DNA of 10,939 bases from an uncultured Desulfohalobiaceae bacterium. GTDB lineage: Bacteria; Desulfobacterota; Desulfovibrionia; Desulfovibrionales; Desulfonatronovibrionaceae. Under the pieces are notes generated by a model that saw only the letters and a list, made by a program, of their open reading frames with translations, had not been told where the DNA came from and did no database searches. A program made the position numbers and the translations under genes. How positions within the stretch are numbered: position 1 is the stretch's first letter; each line of letters opens with the position of its first letter. The DNA lies in contig CAJXJU010000012.1 in the NCBI GenBank assembly GCA_913055195.1, positions 1-10,939 on the forward strand, in the 5' to 3' direction. Of the stretch, positions 1-7,510 are shown in pieces.

Positions 1-53
1 CCTTTGTTCAGCATGGAAGAAAACGTGCTTTCCGCAACTCCGAAAGTTGAGTT
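1..53 (+). other. rimP leader, truncated by window edge
   Basis: This is the short stretch before rimP. No gene is recognisable in it. Two mutually exclusive 5-bp stems can form just before the start codon: CAACT (35-39) with AGTTG (45-49), or AACTC (36-40) with GAGTT (49-53). No properly spaced Shine-Dalgarno is visible for rimP; the only GAG lies 2 nt from the ATG. The operon promoter is probably further upstream, outside the window. Confidence 0.3.
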
Positions 54-530
54 ATGGAACTTGAATGGATCAAGGAAAAGATCTCCCGGTTGGTTAAGGC
101 TCAATGTCAGCTGTTTGGACTTTCTCTATGGGGCATTGAGTTTGCCCCTGGAGCAGGCAAAAGGCGTGGTCTTCTCAGGATTTATGTAGATGCTCCGCAT
201 GGAGTTAATGTGGACCAATGTGCCAGGCTCAGCCGGGAACTAAGCGTGATTTTGGATGTAGAAGATATTATACCTGGTTCTTATAATCTGGAAATATCTT
301 CTCCAGGTCTTGACCGCATCTTTTTTTCTCCAGAGCAACTAACTGGTTATATTGGTCAAAAATTGAAAGTAAAACTAATTAATCCTATTGATAATCGAAG
401 AAACTTCTCTGGAACCCTGCAGGAAGTAAAGGATAATATTTTTACTATTATCTCGGATTCAGGCGAAAAATGGCAATTCGACTTTGCCGATACGCAAAGG
501 GTGCAGTTAAAATTTGAGTTTAACGATTAA
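54..530 (+). CDS. rimP: Ribosome maturation factor RimP
   Basis: RimP is a cytoplasmic 30S assembly factor that helps early small-subunit maturation. The 158-residue product is a normal family length. The N-terminal alpha/beta domain (about 1-85) carries the diagnostic run 'YVDAPHGVNVDQCARLSREL' followed by a 'PGSYNLEISSPGLDR' block (about 74-88), the family's most conserved segment. The C-terminal SH3-like domain (about 90-158) starts at 'GQKLKVKL' and ends with a lysine- and phenylalanine-rich strand. The start at 54 gives the expected N-terminus ('MELEWIKEKISRLVK'). It is the first complete gene of the operon and stands 46 nt before nusA, the usual rimP-nusA arrangement. The assignment rests on motif recognition and synteny. 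Confidence 0.95.
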   Translation: MELEWIKEKISRLVKAQCQLFGLSLWGIEFAPGAGKRRGLLRIYVDAPHGVNVDQCARLSRELSVILDVEDIIPGSYNLEISSPGLDRIFFSPEQLTGYIGQKLKVKLINPIDNRRNFSGTLQEVKDNIFTIISDSGEKWQFDFADTQRVQLKFEFND

Positions 531-576
531 ATATATAGAAATTTCGGACTATATTTAAGAAGAGCGGAGGACAACA

Positions 577-1857
577 ATGGGTTTAGAGCTTAAAAAGGCC
601 ATAGACCAGATTAGCAAAGATAAAGGTATTGATCGAGATTTACTTGTTGACACCCTGGAAGAGGCAGTCCGATCTTCAGTGGCCAAAAGATACGGTGACC
701 ATCTGGATATTGAGGTCAGCTACAATGAAGAAACCGGGGAAATTGATGTCTATCAGTTCAAGATTATTGTCGAAGAAGTAAATGACCCGGACACGGAAAT
801 CTCCCTGGAAGAAGCCAGGAAACATGACCCCAATGTGCAACTGGATGATGAATTGGGCTTCAAGCTGAAAGTAGAAGACCTGGGCCGCATTGCTGCCCAA
901 TCAGCCAAACAGGTCATAATTCAGAGGATGCGCGATGCAGAACAGGAAATCATTTATGAAGAATATAAAGACCGAAAAGGCGAAATCATAAGCGGTATTA
1001 TCCAGCGCAGAGACAAGGAAGGCTGGATCATCAATTTAGGCCGGACTGAAGCCCTTTTACCCAGAAAGGAACAAATTCCAAAAGAAAGATATCGTCGTGG
1101 AGACAGAATCCAGGCATATATAATAGATGTACGCAAAGAAGGACGTGGCCCCCAAATCATTGTCTCTCGCTCTCATCCAGACTATATGATCGCTCTGTTT
1201 CATCGCGAGGTTCCAGAAGTAGCTGACGGCACGGTCAAGATCATGGGTGTAGCCAGAGACCCAGGTAAACGAGCCAAAGTAGCTGTTATGACCCAGGATA
1301 TGGATGTAGATCCAGTTGGCGCGTGTGTAGGAGTCAAGGGTTCTCGTATCCATAATATTGTCCAGGAGCTTAAAGGGGAAAGGATTGACATAGTTGTCTG
1401 GAGCCCGGATATAGCTACATATGCGGCCAACGCCCTATCTCCGGCACGTATCTCCAAGATTTTCGTTGACGAAGATGAAAAAAACCTGGAAGTGATTGTG
1501 CCTGATGACCAGCTTACTCCGGCTATTGGTAAAAAAGGCCAAAATGTCAAACTTGCTTCTAAACTTTTGGGCTGGAAGATAGATGTATATACCGAAACCA
1601 GATACAATCAGATAAATGAGCATAAAAAAGTGCTCGAACAACTGGCCAGTGCCGCAGAAGTTTCTATGCAAGATTTTCTCCAGGCTGGTTTTGAATCTCT
1701 GGAGCAATTAGCACAGGCCAGTGATGATGAACTCCTGCAAATACCAGGATTCAATCTGGACAAAATCTCAGATTTAAGAGCAGCTATAAATCTTTTGAGA
1801 CCAAGTAAAGAAAAGAAAGAAGAGGAAGAAACAGAAGAGAATTCTTCATCTTCATAA
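577..1857 (+). CDS. nusA: Transcription termination/antitermination protein NusA
   Basis: NusA binds RNA polymerase and nascent RNA and modulates pausing, termination and antitermination. Domains read in order: the polymerase-binding N-terminal domain (about 1-126), the S1 domain (about 135-199, 'GEIISGIIQRRDKEGWIINLG'), KH1 (about 230-278, with 'GACVGVKGSRIHNIVQEL') and KH2 (about 300-345, with 'AIGKKGQNVKLASKLLGWKI'). A single helix-hairpin-helix-like C-terminal unit follows (about 350-408), then an acidic and serine tail ending in four serines. At 426 residues it is shorter than the 495-residue E. coli protein, which has two acidic repeats; only one such unit is visible here. A strong GGAGG at 566-570, 6 nt before the ATG, supports the start. 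Confidence 0.97.
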   Translation: MGLELKKAIDQISKDKGIDRDLLVDTLEEAVRSSVAKRYGDHLDIEVSYNEETGEIDVYQFKIIVEEVNDPDTEISLEEARKHDPNVQLDDELGFKLKVEDLGRIAAQSAKQVIIQRMRDAEQEIIYEEYKDRKGEIISGIIQRRDKEGWIINLGRTEALLPRKEQIPKERYRRGDRIQAYIIDVRKEGRGPQIIVSRSHPDYMIALFHREVPEVADGTVKIMGVARDPGKRAKVAVMTQDMDVDPVGACVGVKGSRIHNIVQELKGERIDIVVWSPDIATYAANALSPARISKIFVDEDEKNLEVIVPDDQLTPAIGKKGQNVKLASKLLGWKIDVYTETRYNQINEHKKVLEQLASAAEVSMQDFLQAGFESLEQLAQASDDELLQIPGFNLDKISDLRAAINLLRPSKEKKEEEETEENSSSS

Positions 1858-1876
1858 GAGGACTTAAAAAAATTAA

Positions 1877-2113
1877 ATGAAAAAAGATAACAAACATATC
1901 CCTATTAGAACTTGTGTTATATGCCGGCAAAAATATCCCAAACATGAACTTGTCCGTTTCACCTGTCCTGAGACAGGAACTGAGCTTCAAATTGATCCTA
2001 CCGGGAAAAGTCCGGGCCGGGGTTTTTATGTTTGCTTTAAAGAGAGATGCCAGAAGAATATATCCAGATTCAGGGGATGGCGAAATAAATGTAAGGGGGT
2101 AAGGCATGTCTAA
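1877..2113 (+). CDS. ylxR: YlxR/RnpM family RNA-binding protein (DUF448)
   Basis: This 78-residue basic protein belongs to the YlxR (DUF448) family. The Bacillus subtilis member, RnpM, binds RNase P RNA and modulates the enzyme. Family hallmarks are 'RTCVICR' (11-17), 'LVRF' (25-28) and '[11 protein letters not shown]' (43-53). Six cysteines are present (13, 16, 30, 53, 58, 71). The first ribosome site candidate, GAGGA at 1858-1862, lies directly after the nusA stop and is 14 nt from the ATG, an unusually long spacing. The gene sits between nusA and infB as in many bacteria, and its 3' end overlaps the infB start by 8 nt, suggesting translational coupling. Confidence 0.9.
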   Translation: MKKDNKHIPIRTCVICRQKYPKHELVRFTCPETGTELQIDPTGKSPGRGFYVCFKERCQKNISRFRGWRNKCKGVRHV

Positions 2114-4721
2114 AATGCGCGTTAGAGAATTATCTACAGAGCTTGGAATTTCCAACAAGGAACTGATCCAGATACTGAGGGGGCTAGACATTCATGTCAA
2201 AAGCCATATGAGTGGCTTGACAGATGAAGAGGTACAACTGGTGCGAGAGAAAATAAGCAAAGCTCCTCAGGAGACAGTACTACAGAGAAAAGCTCACTCT
2301 GGAGTTATTGTCAGACGTAGAAAAAAAGCCAAACTCAAACCAGAAAAGAAAGCTGCGCTTCCAAAAAAGAAGGAAAAAGTCCAGCCTGAACCTGAATTAA
2401 AAAGAGAGATAACGAAAAAGCCTGTTTTGGATACAGCGCCTGAAACAATTTCAGATGAAGAATTGCCCCAGGAAGCCATGCCCCCGAAAAAAAAGACCAA
2501 AAAAGCACCCCCTGAAAAACCTCTAAAAAAGACTAAAGGACAGCTTGAGAAAGAAAAAAAACAACTGAAACCACGTAAAAAAGCCAGGAAAAAGTTTAAA
2601 AAGAAGAAAAAAGTTACTCCACCGCAAGTCAAAGTTATTGCCAGGCCTGAACATCCTGTTTCTGAGCCTTCACCAGAGCCTGAAACAGCAGTAATCGAAC
2701 CCCTACCAGAAGTAGATATTAAAGAAATTGTCCAGGTTCCAGAAGAACCAAAAGAAGAGGGAAAGAAAAAACGCAGAAAAAAGAAAAAAGGTAGAAAAGA
2801 AAAACGGGTTGTTGATTTTTCCGACTTCTATCACGACGAAGAAAAGGAAGATAAAAAGGCCCAAAAGAAGAAAAAAGACAAAGGCCGGGGAAAGTCAGAA
2901 TCATCGACAAAGAAAGAGAAAGAAACTTCTAAGGCCCCTGTCAAAGCCACCCAGCCCATCAAGGCTTCCAAACGCAAAGTAAAAATTGACGAGGCCATCA
3001 GGGTGGCGGATTTGGCCAAACAAATGGGCATCAAGGCCCAGGAAATTATCAAAACTTTACTTTCTCTGGGCATCATGGCCACCATTAACCAGTCCATTGA
3101 TATTGACACAGCTAGCATAGTGGCGGCTGAATTTGATTATGAAGTGGAGAAAGTGGGCTTTTCTGAAGATGAATTTATCTTGCCCAAAGAAGAAGACAAA
3201 CCAGAGGATCTGCGTCCCAGGCCTCCTGTTGTGACCATTATGGGCCATGTTGACCATGGTAAAACTTCTCTGCTGGATGCTATTAGAAGGTCCAACATCA
3301 CTGCGGCAGAAGCAGGTGGCATAACCCAGCACATTGGTGCCTATTATGTCTCCACCCCAAAGGGAGATCTGGTCTTCCTGGATACGCCAGGTCACGAAGC
3401 TTTCACAGCCATGCGCGCCCGCGGGGCCCAGGTCACAGATATAGTTGTTCTGGTTGTAGCTGCTGACGACGGCGTTATGGATCAGACCAGGGAAGCCATT
3501 AACCACTCCAAAGCTGCTAATGTGCCCATTGTCGTGGCTGTAAACAAAATCGACAAGGAGGGGGCCAATCCTGATCGGGTCAAAAGAGAACTGGCTGAAC
3601 TGGGTCTGGTACCTGAAGACTGGGGTGGCGACACAATCTTCACTAATGTCTCAGCTAAAAAGAAGATCGGTATTGACGAACTTCTGGAAATGATCCTCTT
3701 GCAGGCTGAGGTGTTAGAACTAAAGGCCAATCCAAACAAACCAGCCCATGGACACATAATTGAAGCCAGATTGGATAAAGGCCGCGGCCCGGTCGGAACA
3801 GTCCTCATCCAGAGTGGTACCCTGCGTCAGGGCGATGCCTTTGTCTGCGGTCTTAAACATGGAAAAGTCAGAGCCATGTTTAATGATCAGGGTAAAAAAA
3901 TAAAAGAAGCACCTCCGGCATATCCTGTAGAGGTACAGGGCTTTGATGGCGTGCCTGAGGCTGGTGATGAGTTTGTAGTTGTCAAAGACGAAAAAGTTGC
4001 CAGACGCATTGCCGAAACAAGGCAAATCAAGCAAAGAGAAAGGGATCTGGCCAGAGAAAATAAAATTACTCTGGAGAGCTTACTTGCAGCCAAAATGCAA
4101 GGTGAAACCAAAAGTCTCAATCTTGTTCTCAAGGCCGATGTTCAGGGCTCTCTGGAAGCAATTTCCGAAGCCTTGCGCAAACTCTCCACGGATGAAGTCA
4201 AGATTAACATCATCCACGGTGGTACAGGAGCTATTTCAGAGTCTGATATAATGCTTGCTTCGGCATCCTCGGCCATTATCATTGGTTTTAATGTCCGTCC
4301 TACAGCCAGGATTAAGGAAGTTGCTGAAAAGGAAAAGGTTGAAATCAGATTCTATAATATCATTTACGACCTCGTTAATGAGATCAAAGACGCTATGGCA
4401 GGTATGCTTGCTCCAATCATCAAGGAGCAATATCTTGGCCAGGCCGAAGTACGGCAGACCTTTAGTGTCCCCAAAGTGGGTACAGTAGCCGGTTGTGTGG
4501 TTGTAGATGGAAAACTTATGCGCAATGCCAGGGTCAGATTGCTCAGGGACGGAGTGGTCATCTATACTGGAAACTTAAGCTCTTTGAAAAGATTTAAAGA
4601 CGATGTCAAAGAGGTTCAAAAAGGCTTTGAATGTGGCGTAGGTCTGGAAAACTACAATGACATCAAAGTTGGAGATGTAATTGAGGCCTTTGAAGAAATA
4701 GAAGAAAAAGCAACATTATAA
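2106..4721 (+). CDS. infB: Translation initiation factor IF-2
   Basis: IF2 is the GTPase that delivers initiator fMet-tRNA to the 30S subunit and promotes subunit joining. The 871-residue product starts with an IF2_N domain (about 1-52, '[20 protein letters not shown]'). A very lysine/glutamate/proline-rich linker (about 60-290) follows, then a second IF2_N-like domain (about 293-350). The G domain has all motifs: G1 GHVDHGKT (380-387), G2 region GGITQHIG (404-411), G3 DTPGH (426-430), G4 NKID (480-483) and G5 SAK (516-518). Domains II, III and C2 complete it, with '[29 protein letters not shown]' in domain III and beyond (about 728-756). The AAGGGGG run at 2093-2099 serves as ribosome site for the ATG, which lies inside the ylxR end. 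Confidence 0.98.
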   Translation: MSKMRVRELSTELGISNKELIQILRGLDIHVKSHMSGLTDEEVQLVREKISKAPQETVLQRKAHSGVIVRRRKKAKLKPEKKAALPKKKEKVQPEPELKREITKKPVLDTAPETISDEELPQEAMPPKKKTKKAPPEKPLKKTKGQLEKEKKQLKPRKKARKKFKKKKKVTPPQVKVIARPEHPVSEPSPEPETAVIEPLPEVDIKEIVQVPEEPKEEGKKKRRKKKKGRKEKRVVDFSDFYHDEEKEDKKAQKKKKDKGRGKSESSTKKEKETSKAPVKATQPIKASKRKVKIDEAIRVADLAKQMGIKAQEIIKTLLSLGIMATINQSIDIDTASIVAAEFDYEVEKVGFSEDEFILPKEEDKPEDLRPRPPVVTIMGHVDHGKTSLLDAIRRSNITAAEAGGITQHIGAYYVSTPKGDLVFLDTPGHEAFTAMRARGAQVTDIVVLVVAADDGVMDQTREAINHSKAANVPIVVAVNKIDKEGANPDRVKRELAELGLVPEDWGGDTIFTNVSAKKKIGIDELLEMILLQAEVLELKANPNKPAHGHIIEARLDKGRGPVGTVLIQSGTLRQGDAFVCGLKHGKVRAMFNDQGKKIKEAPPAYPVEVQGFDGVPEAGDEFVVVKDEKVARRIAETRQIKQRERDLARENKITLESLLAAKMQGETKSLNLVLKADVQGSLEAISEALRKLSTDEVKINIIHGGTGAISESDIMLASASSAIIIGFNVRPTARIKEVAEKEKVEIRFYNIIYDLVNEIKDAMAGMLAPIIKEQYLGQAEVRQTFSVPKVGTVAGCVVVDGKLMRNARVRLLRDGVVIYTGNLSSLKRFKDDVKEVQKGFECGVGLENYNDIKVGDVIEAFEEIEEKATL

Positions 4722-4725
4722 CTTT

Positions 4726-5013
4726 ATGATCATCGGCACTTTAACCATCGAATTCAGACTACATGGCATATTTTCCCTGAAAGGAAAGCGACAGATCGCC
4801 AACAGCTTAAAGCAAAAGATAAAAAATAAATTCAACGTAGCTGTCGCTGAAATTTCTCATCTGGATAGTCTGGATTTCCTGACATTAGGCATTGTCACTG
4901 TAGCCAACGAAACCAGGAGAGTAGAATCACTATTAAATAAGGCCCTGGCTATGATTGAGGCCATTACTACAGAGGAAATAATTGACGTGCAGATGGAAGT
5001 ATTTGGAGCGTAA
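4726..5013 (+). CDS. ylxP: DUF503 family protein YlxP
   Basis: This 95-residue protein matches the DUF503/YlxP family: an N-terminal strand 'MIIGTLTIEFRLHG', then 'SLKGKRQIANSLKQKIKNKF' (about 17-36), then 'NVAVAEISHLDSLDFLTLGIVTVANE'. No clear biochemical function is established. Its constant position between infB and rbfA across many bacteria suggests a role linked to ribosome biogenesis or translation, but that is inference. It begins 4 nt after the infB stop and ends 3 nt before rbfA, so it is almost certainly co-transcribed and coupled. The upstream ribosome site is weak, only AGAAG-like purines within the end of infB. Confidence 0.88.
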   Translation: MIIGTLTIEFRLHGIFSLKGKRQIANSLKQKIKNKFNVAVAEISHLDSLDFLTLGIVTVANETRRVESLLNKALAMIEAITTEEIIDVQMEVFGA

Positions 5014-5016
5014 AAT

Positions 5017-5343
5017 ATGCGTAGAGCAACTTCAAGACGAACCGCAAGACTGGCTGACATGATCATGCACGAGTTGGCCAGAATTATGGTCGAAGACATC
5101 CAGGATCCCCGCCTGCAGCTCATAACCATAAGCGGAGTGCGTTTAAACCGGGATATGAGCGTGGCAGAAGTGCTTTACACCCATATTCATGGTCAATCAG
5201 AGGAACTTACTCAGGCTTTAACTAAAGCCAGAGGATTTTTACGCTTTAACCTTGGCCAAAACCTGCGCCTGCGTTTTGTGCCAGAGTTGCGCTTTACCTG
5301 GGACATTTTCCTGGAGAAAATGGTCTATGAACAAAAATCTTGA
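5017..5343 (+). CDS. rbfA: 30S ribosome-binding factor RbfA
   Basis: RbfA is a small KH-fold protein that binds the 30S subunit and acts in late 16S rRNA maturation and cold adaptation. The 108-residue product is a usual length. Recognisable blocks are the N-terminal helix 'RTARLADMIMHELARIM' (8-24), 'DPRLQLITISGVRLNRDMSVAEVLY' (30-54), the kinked 'ARGFLRFNLG' (71-80) and 'LRLRFVPELRFTWD' (83-96). GGAG at 5005-5008, 8 nt ahead, supports the ATG. Its last 17 nt overlap the start of nrnA in another frame. Together with RimP it provides two 30S assembly factors in this operon. Confidence 0.95.
   Translation: MRRATSRRTARLADMIMHELARIMVEDIQDPRLQLITISGVRLNRDMSVAEVLYTHIHGQSEELTQALTKARGFLRFNLGQNLRLRFVPELRFTWDIFLEKMVYEQKS
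5313..5317 (+). promoter_or_regulatory. Ribosome binding site fixing the nrnA start inside rbfA
   Basis: GGAGA at 5313-5317 lies inside the rbfA coding region, 9 nt before the ATG at 5327. The nrnA frame stays open further upstream and has an alternative start at 5252, but the 25 extra residues there are rbfA sequence read out of frame and do not resemble the family. The Shine-Dalgarno therefore selects 5327. Confidence 0.7.
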
Positions 5344-6298
5344 ACAAGTTCTTACAACTATTAAAGAAAACGATCACTTTTTGGTTACGTCTCATATCAA
5401 CCCGGATGGCGATGCTATTGGTGCCATGGCTGCCATGGGCTATATTTTACAAAGCCTGCAAAAAGATTTCGTTCTATTTAACGAATCTGGACTACCCCAG
5501 AGGCTTGCCTGGCTAAAGTTGCCTGCTCCAATTACCCAGGAACTGCCCGAAACAGACCCGCAGTGGCTGATCGTTCTTGATAGCGGTGATAGCAGTCGTC
5601 CTGGGGAAAAAATCAAAGATCTAATAGGCAGGGTCAAAACAATCAATATTGACCATCACCTGGGCAATCCAGGCTTTGGATTAATCAATTGGGTAGAGCC
5701 ACAATCCTCTTCTGTTGGAGAAATGGTGGCCAGGCTTGCCCAAAAATTGGATATCCCCCTCCAGGGGGCCCTGGCTGAGGCCATATTTTTATCAATAGCC
5801 AGTGACACAGGAGGCTTTTCCTTTGGCAACACAACCCCGGAAGTCCTGGAACTGACAGCCCATCTCATTCGTCAGGGACTGGACTATGCGCAAATCAACG
5901 CGCAGATGCAAAAACAATGGTCCCTAAATAAGGTCAAATTACACGGCCATGTACTAAAAAATGCCGAACTACATTTAAATGGCCAGATTGGCCTCATCAC
6001 TATTACACAGGAAATATTAAAAAAAACAGAAACTACCATTGAAGACTGTGAAGGTCTGGTCAACTATATACGCAATATAAAAAGTGTAAAGGTGGCCATT
6101 AGTTTACGCGAAGATGAACCAGACAAAATCAAATTCAGTCTGCGCTCATACGGCAATGTAAATGTACAACAAATGGCTTCCAGCTTAGGCGGTGGGGGAC
6201 ACAGAAATGCATCCGGCGGAACTCTGGAAATGTCCTTAACTCAGGCCAAAGAAAAAATTTTAGACATTGTAAGACGTTATCTTAGGGGTAAGGATTAA
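5327..6298 (+). CDS. nrnA: DHH phosphoesterase, NrnA-type oligoribonuclease/pAp phosphatase
   Basis: NrnA degrades very short RNA oligomers and dephosphorylates pAp in organisms lacking Orn. The 323-residue product has the DHH domain motifs in order: 'SHINPDGDAIG' (22-32, metal-binding aspartates), 'LDSGDSSR' (84-91), 'NIDHHLGNPGFG' (107-118, the DHH signature) and 'SIASDTGGFSFGNT' (156-169). The C-terminal DHHA1 domain ends with the nucleotide-binding loop 'GGGGHRNASGG' (288-298). The ATG at 5327 overlaps rbfA by 17 nt. An odd feature is the extreme C-terminus: residues R-G-K-D and the TAA stop are encoded by the first units of a heptamer repeat tract starting at 6284, so the repeat defines the end of the protein. 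Its position between rbfA and truB is typical. Confidence 0.94.
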   Translation: MNKNLEQVLTTIKENDHFLVTSHINPDGDAIGAMAAMGYILQSLQKDFVLFNESGLPQRLAWLKLPAPITQELPETDPQWLIVLDSGDSSRPGEKIKDLIGRVKTINIDHHLGNPGFGLINWVEPQSSSVGEMVARLAQKLDIPLQGALAEAIFLSIASDTGGFSFGNTTPEVLELTAHLIRQGLDYAQINAQMQKQWSLNKVKLHGHVLKNAELHLNGQIGLITITQEILKKTETTIEDCEGLVNYIRNIKSVKVAISLREDEPDKIKFSLRSYGNVNVQQMASSLGGGGHRNASGGTLEMSLTQAKEKILDIVRRYLRGKD

Positions 6299-6350
6299 GG
6301 GGTAAAAGGGGTAAGGATTAAGGGGTAAGGGGTAAAAGGGGTAAGGACAA
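6284..6350 (+). repeat. AGGGGTA/AGGATTA heptamer repeat tract
   Basis: This tandem tract is built of 7-base units. AGGGGTA occurs six times (starting at 6284, 6298, 6307, 6321, 6328, 6337) and AGGATTA twice (6291, 6314), with a degenerate AGGACAA at 6344. An AA insertion after 6304 and another after 6334 break the 7-base register. The first units encode the end and stop codon of nrnA; the rest fill most of the nrnA-truB gap. Six GGGG runs lie on the sense strand (6285, 6299, 6308, 6322, 6329, 6338), giving the transcript G-quadruplex potential. No coding function is suggested. Confidence 0.92.
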
Positions 6351-6352
6351 CT

Positions 6353-6373
6353 TTGAACCTTGAATATTGAACG
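6353..6373 (+). repeat. Three imperfect TTGAACC heptamers before truB
   Basis: TTGAACC (6353), TTGAATA (6360) and TTGAACG (6367) are three consecutive 7-base units sharing TTGAA. They follow directly after the G-rich heptamer tract and end 4 nt before the truB ATG, occupying the place where a Shine-Dalgarno would be. With only three degenerate copies, chance is possible, but the same period as the neighbouring tract makes a shared origin plausible. Confidence 0.6.
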
Positions 6374-6377
6374 ATAA

Positions 6378-7277
6378 ATGAACGGTGTGCTAGTCTTAAA
6401 CAAACCCAAAGGGCCTACTTCTACCGCGTGTTTAAACAAAATAAAAAAAAGATTTAAGCCACGGAAAATCGGCCATGCCGGAACTCTGGATCCTCTAGCT
6501 GAAGGAGTGCTTATTGTCTTATTGGGACAGGCGACCAAACTTGCCCCCTACTTAGTTGAAGGGAAAAAAACATATAGAGGGTCATTACGGCTTGGGCTGA
6601 TTACTGATACCTACGACATTACAGGAAGAGTAGAAGCAGAACTTCCCTGGGATAATATCGGAGAAGATGATATTGTCCGGGAAATCGGAGACTGGAAAAA
6701 CCTCCAAAATCAGGAGGTTCCTCCGGTATCAGCGGCAAAATATAAAGGAAAACCCCTTTATGCCCTAAAAAGGGCTGGACAAAAAGTCCCTTTAAAGACA
6801 AAACCAATAAAAATTTTTGAGGCACAAATAATAGACATAAACTTGCCAGAAGTAAATTTTCGGGTGACTTGCTCTCAGGGCACTTATATACGCTCCCTGG
6901 CCCACAGCCTGGGGAAGCGCTTAGGGTGCGGAGCAGTTCTAACCGAACTCACCCGGGAAAAATGCCATCCTTTTGGCCTTGATCAAGCTTTTGCCCTGGA
7001 GGACATCTTAAAAGCAGAACAGTTGGAACCATTTATCCTGTCCATACCCAAGGCCCTGTCTTACTGGCCACAAACCTCTGTTGCTATAGAGGTAGAAAAG
7101 CTTATCCGTCATGGACAGGCCCTGGACCCGGAACTGGTTCCGAACTTGCCGCTTAAGGAGAATTCCAGGGCGCTACTTGTTAATGAAGAAGGACAGGAGC
7201 TGGCTTTGGTAGAGGCCAGGTTAAAGGATGGGCGGCTTCAGTGGACAATATTGCGCGGACTATGGGCGCAGAACTAA
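6378..7277 (+). CDS. truB: tRNA pseudouridine(55) synthase TruB
   Basis: TruB converts uridine 55 in the T-loop of tRNAs to pseudouridine and also acts as a tRNA folding chaperone. The 299-residue product has the N-terminal 'GVLVLNKPKGPTS' (3-15), the catalytic box 'KIGHAGTLDPLAEGVL' (30-45) with catalytic Asp38, 'TKLAPYLVEGKKTYRG' (53-68), 'PPVSAAKYKGKPLYALKRAG' (115-134) and 'CSQGTYIRSLAHSLG' (165-179). A PUA-like C-terminal part (about 240-296) holds 'IRHGQAL' and ends in 'WTILRGLW'. The ATG gives the family's expected N-terminus, but there is no Shine-Dalgarno: the leader consists of heptamer repeats. This is the last gene of the operon; rpsO and pnp, its frequent followers, are not present. 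Confidence 0.96.
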   Translation: MNGVLVLNKPKGPTSTACLNKIKKRFKPRKIGHAGTLDPLAEGVLIVLLGQATKLAPYLVEGKKTYRGSLRLGLITDTYDITGRVEAELPWDNIGEDDIVREIGDWKNLQNQEVPPVSAAKYKGKPLYALKRAGQKVPLKTKPIKIFEAQIIDINLPEVNFRVTCSQGTYIRSLAHSLGKRLGCGAVLTELTREKCHPFGLDQAFALEDILKAEQLEPFILSIPKALSYWPQTSVAIEVEKLIRHGQALDPELVPNLPLKENSRALLVNEEGQELALVEARLKDGRLQWTILRGLWAQN

Positions 7278-7279
7278 AC

Positions 7280-7423
7280 GGGTGCATCCGCCAGTAGCGG
7301 GATAGTCATTATCCGCCAGGATTGACTTACCGCTAAAGTACTTGCGTGACAGGGACAGGCGCTTGCGCCTGTCCCTGAAGTACGGTTGAAATTGGTGGTT
7401 ACCCGCTACTGGCGGATGTACCC
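7280..7423. repeat. 144-bp palindromic, MITE-like intergenic element
   Basis: The element is bounded by 22-bp terminal inverted repeats at 7280-7301 and 7402-7423 that match at 21 of 22 positions (core ATCCGCCAGTAGCGGG against CCCGCTACTGGCGGAT). It starts 2 nt after the truB stop. Inside lie a perfect long hairpin (7350-7377) and a second ATCCGCCAG copy (7311-7319) repeating 7286-7294. No target-site duplication is evident and there is no transposase, so it would be a non-autonomous element or a REP-like/structured repeat. It is more GC-rich than the flanking spacer, consistent with insertion. Family membership cannot be decided from one copy. Confidence 0.75.
7338..7383 (+). other. Long perfect hairpin inside the palindromic element
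   Basis: CAGGGACAGGCGC (7350-7362) and GCGCCTGTCCCTG (7365-7377) are perfectly complementary, giving about 12 bp with a tight CTTG loop. After an unpaired bulge, GTACTT (7338-7343) pairs with AAGTAC (7378-7383). There is no T-tract on either side, so it is not a standard intrinsic terminator, although it could block 3' exonucleases or slow polymerase at the operon end. Confidence 0.75.
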
Positions 7424-7510
7424 CTGAAAAATGGTGGCTGGTCATATTTAACCAAAAAGAAAAATCTCTTCCAATCCTTAACAAAACAAATTAGAAAGTC
7501 AAAAACCAAA

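Noticed and set aside
4..189. 61-residue reading frame at the window start
   Set aside because: It overlaps the start of rimP in another frame and has no family resemblance.
531..576. AAATATA/TATATTT inverted repeat between rimP and nusA
   Set aside because: It is a pure A/T stem with a 14-nt loop, expected by chance in AT-rich spacers; no terminator features.
2294..2632. Minus-strand frame rich in phenylalanine and serine under infB
   Set aside because: It is the antisense image of the lysine-rich IF2 linker (AAA/AAG becomes TTT/CTT).
7350..7383. Intrinsic terminator for the truB operon
   Set aside because: The stem is strong but no T-tract follows on either strand.
7424..7510. Upstream extension of the CarS-like frame
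   Set aside because: The frame is open but has no start codon, its sequence is lysine-rich and unlike the family, and the ATG at 7511 gives a fitting membrane N-terminus.
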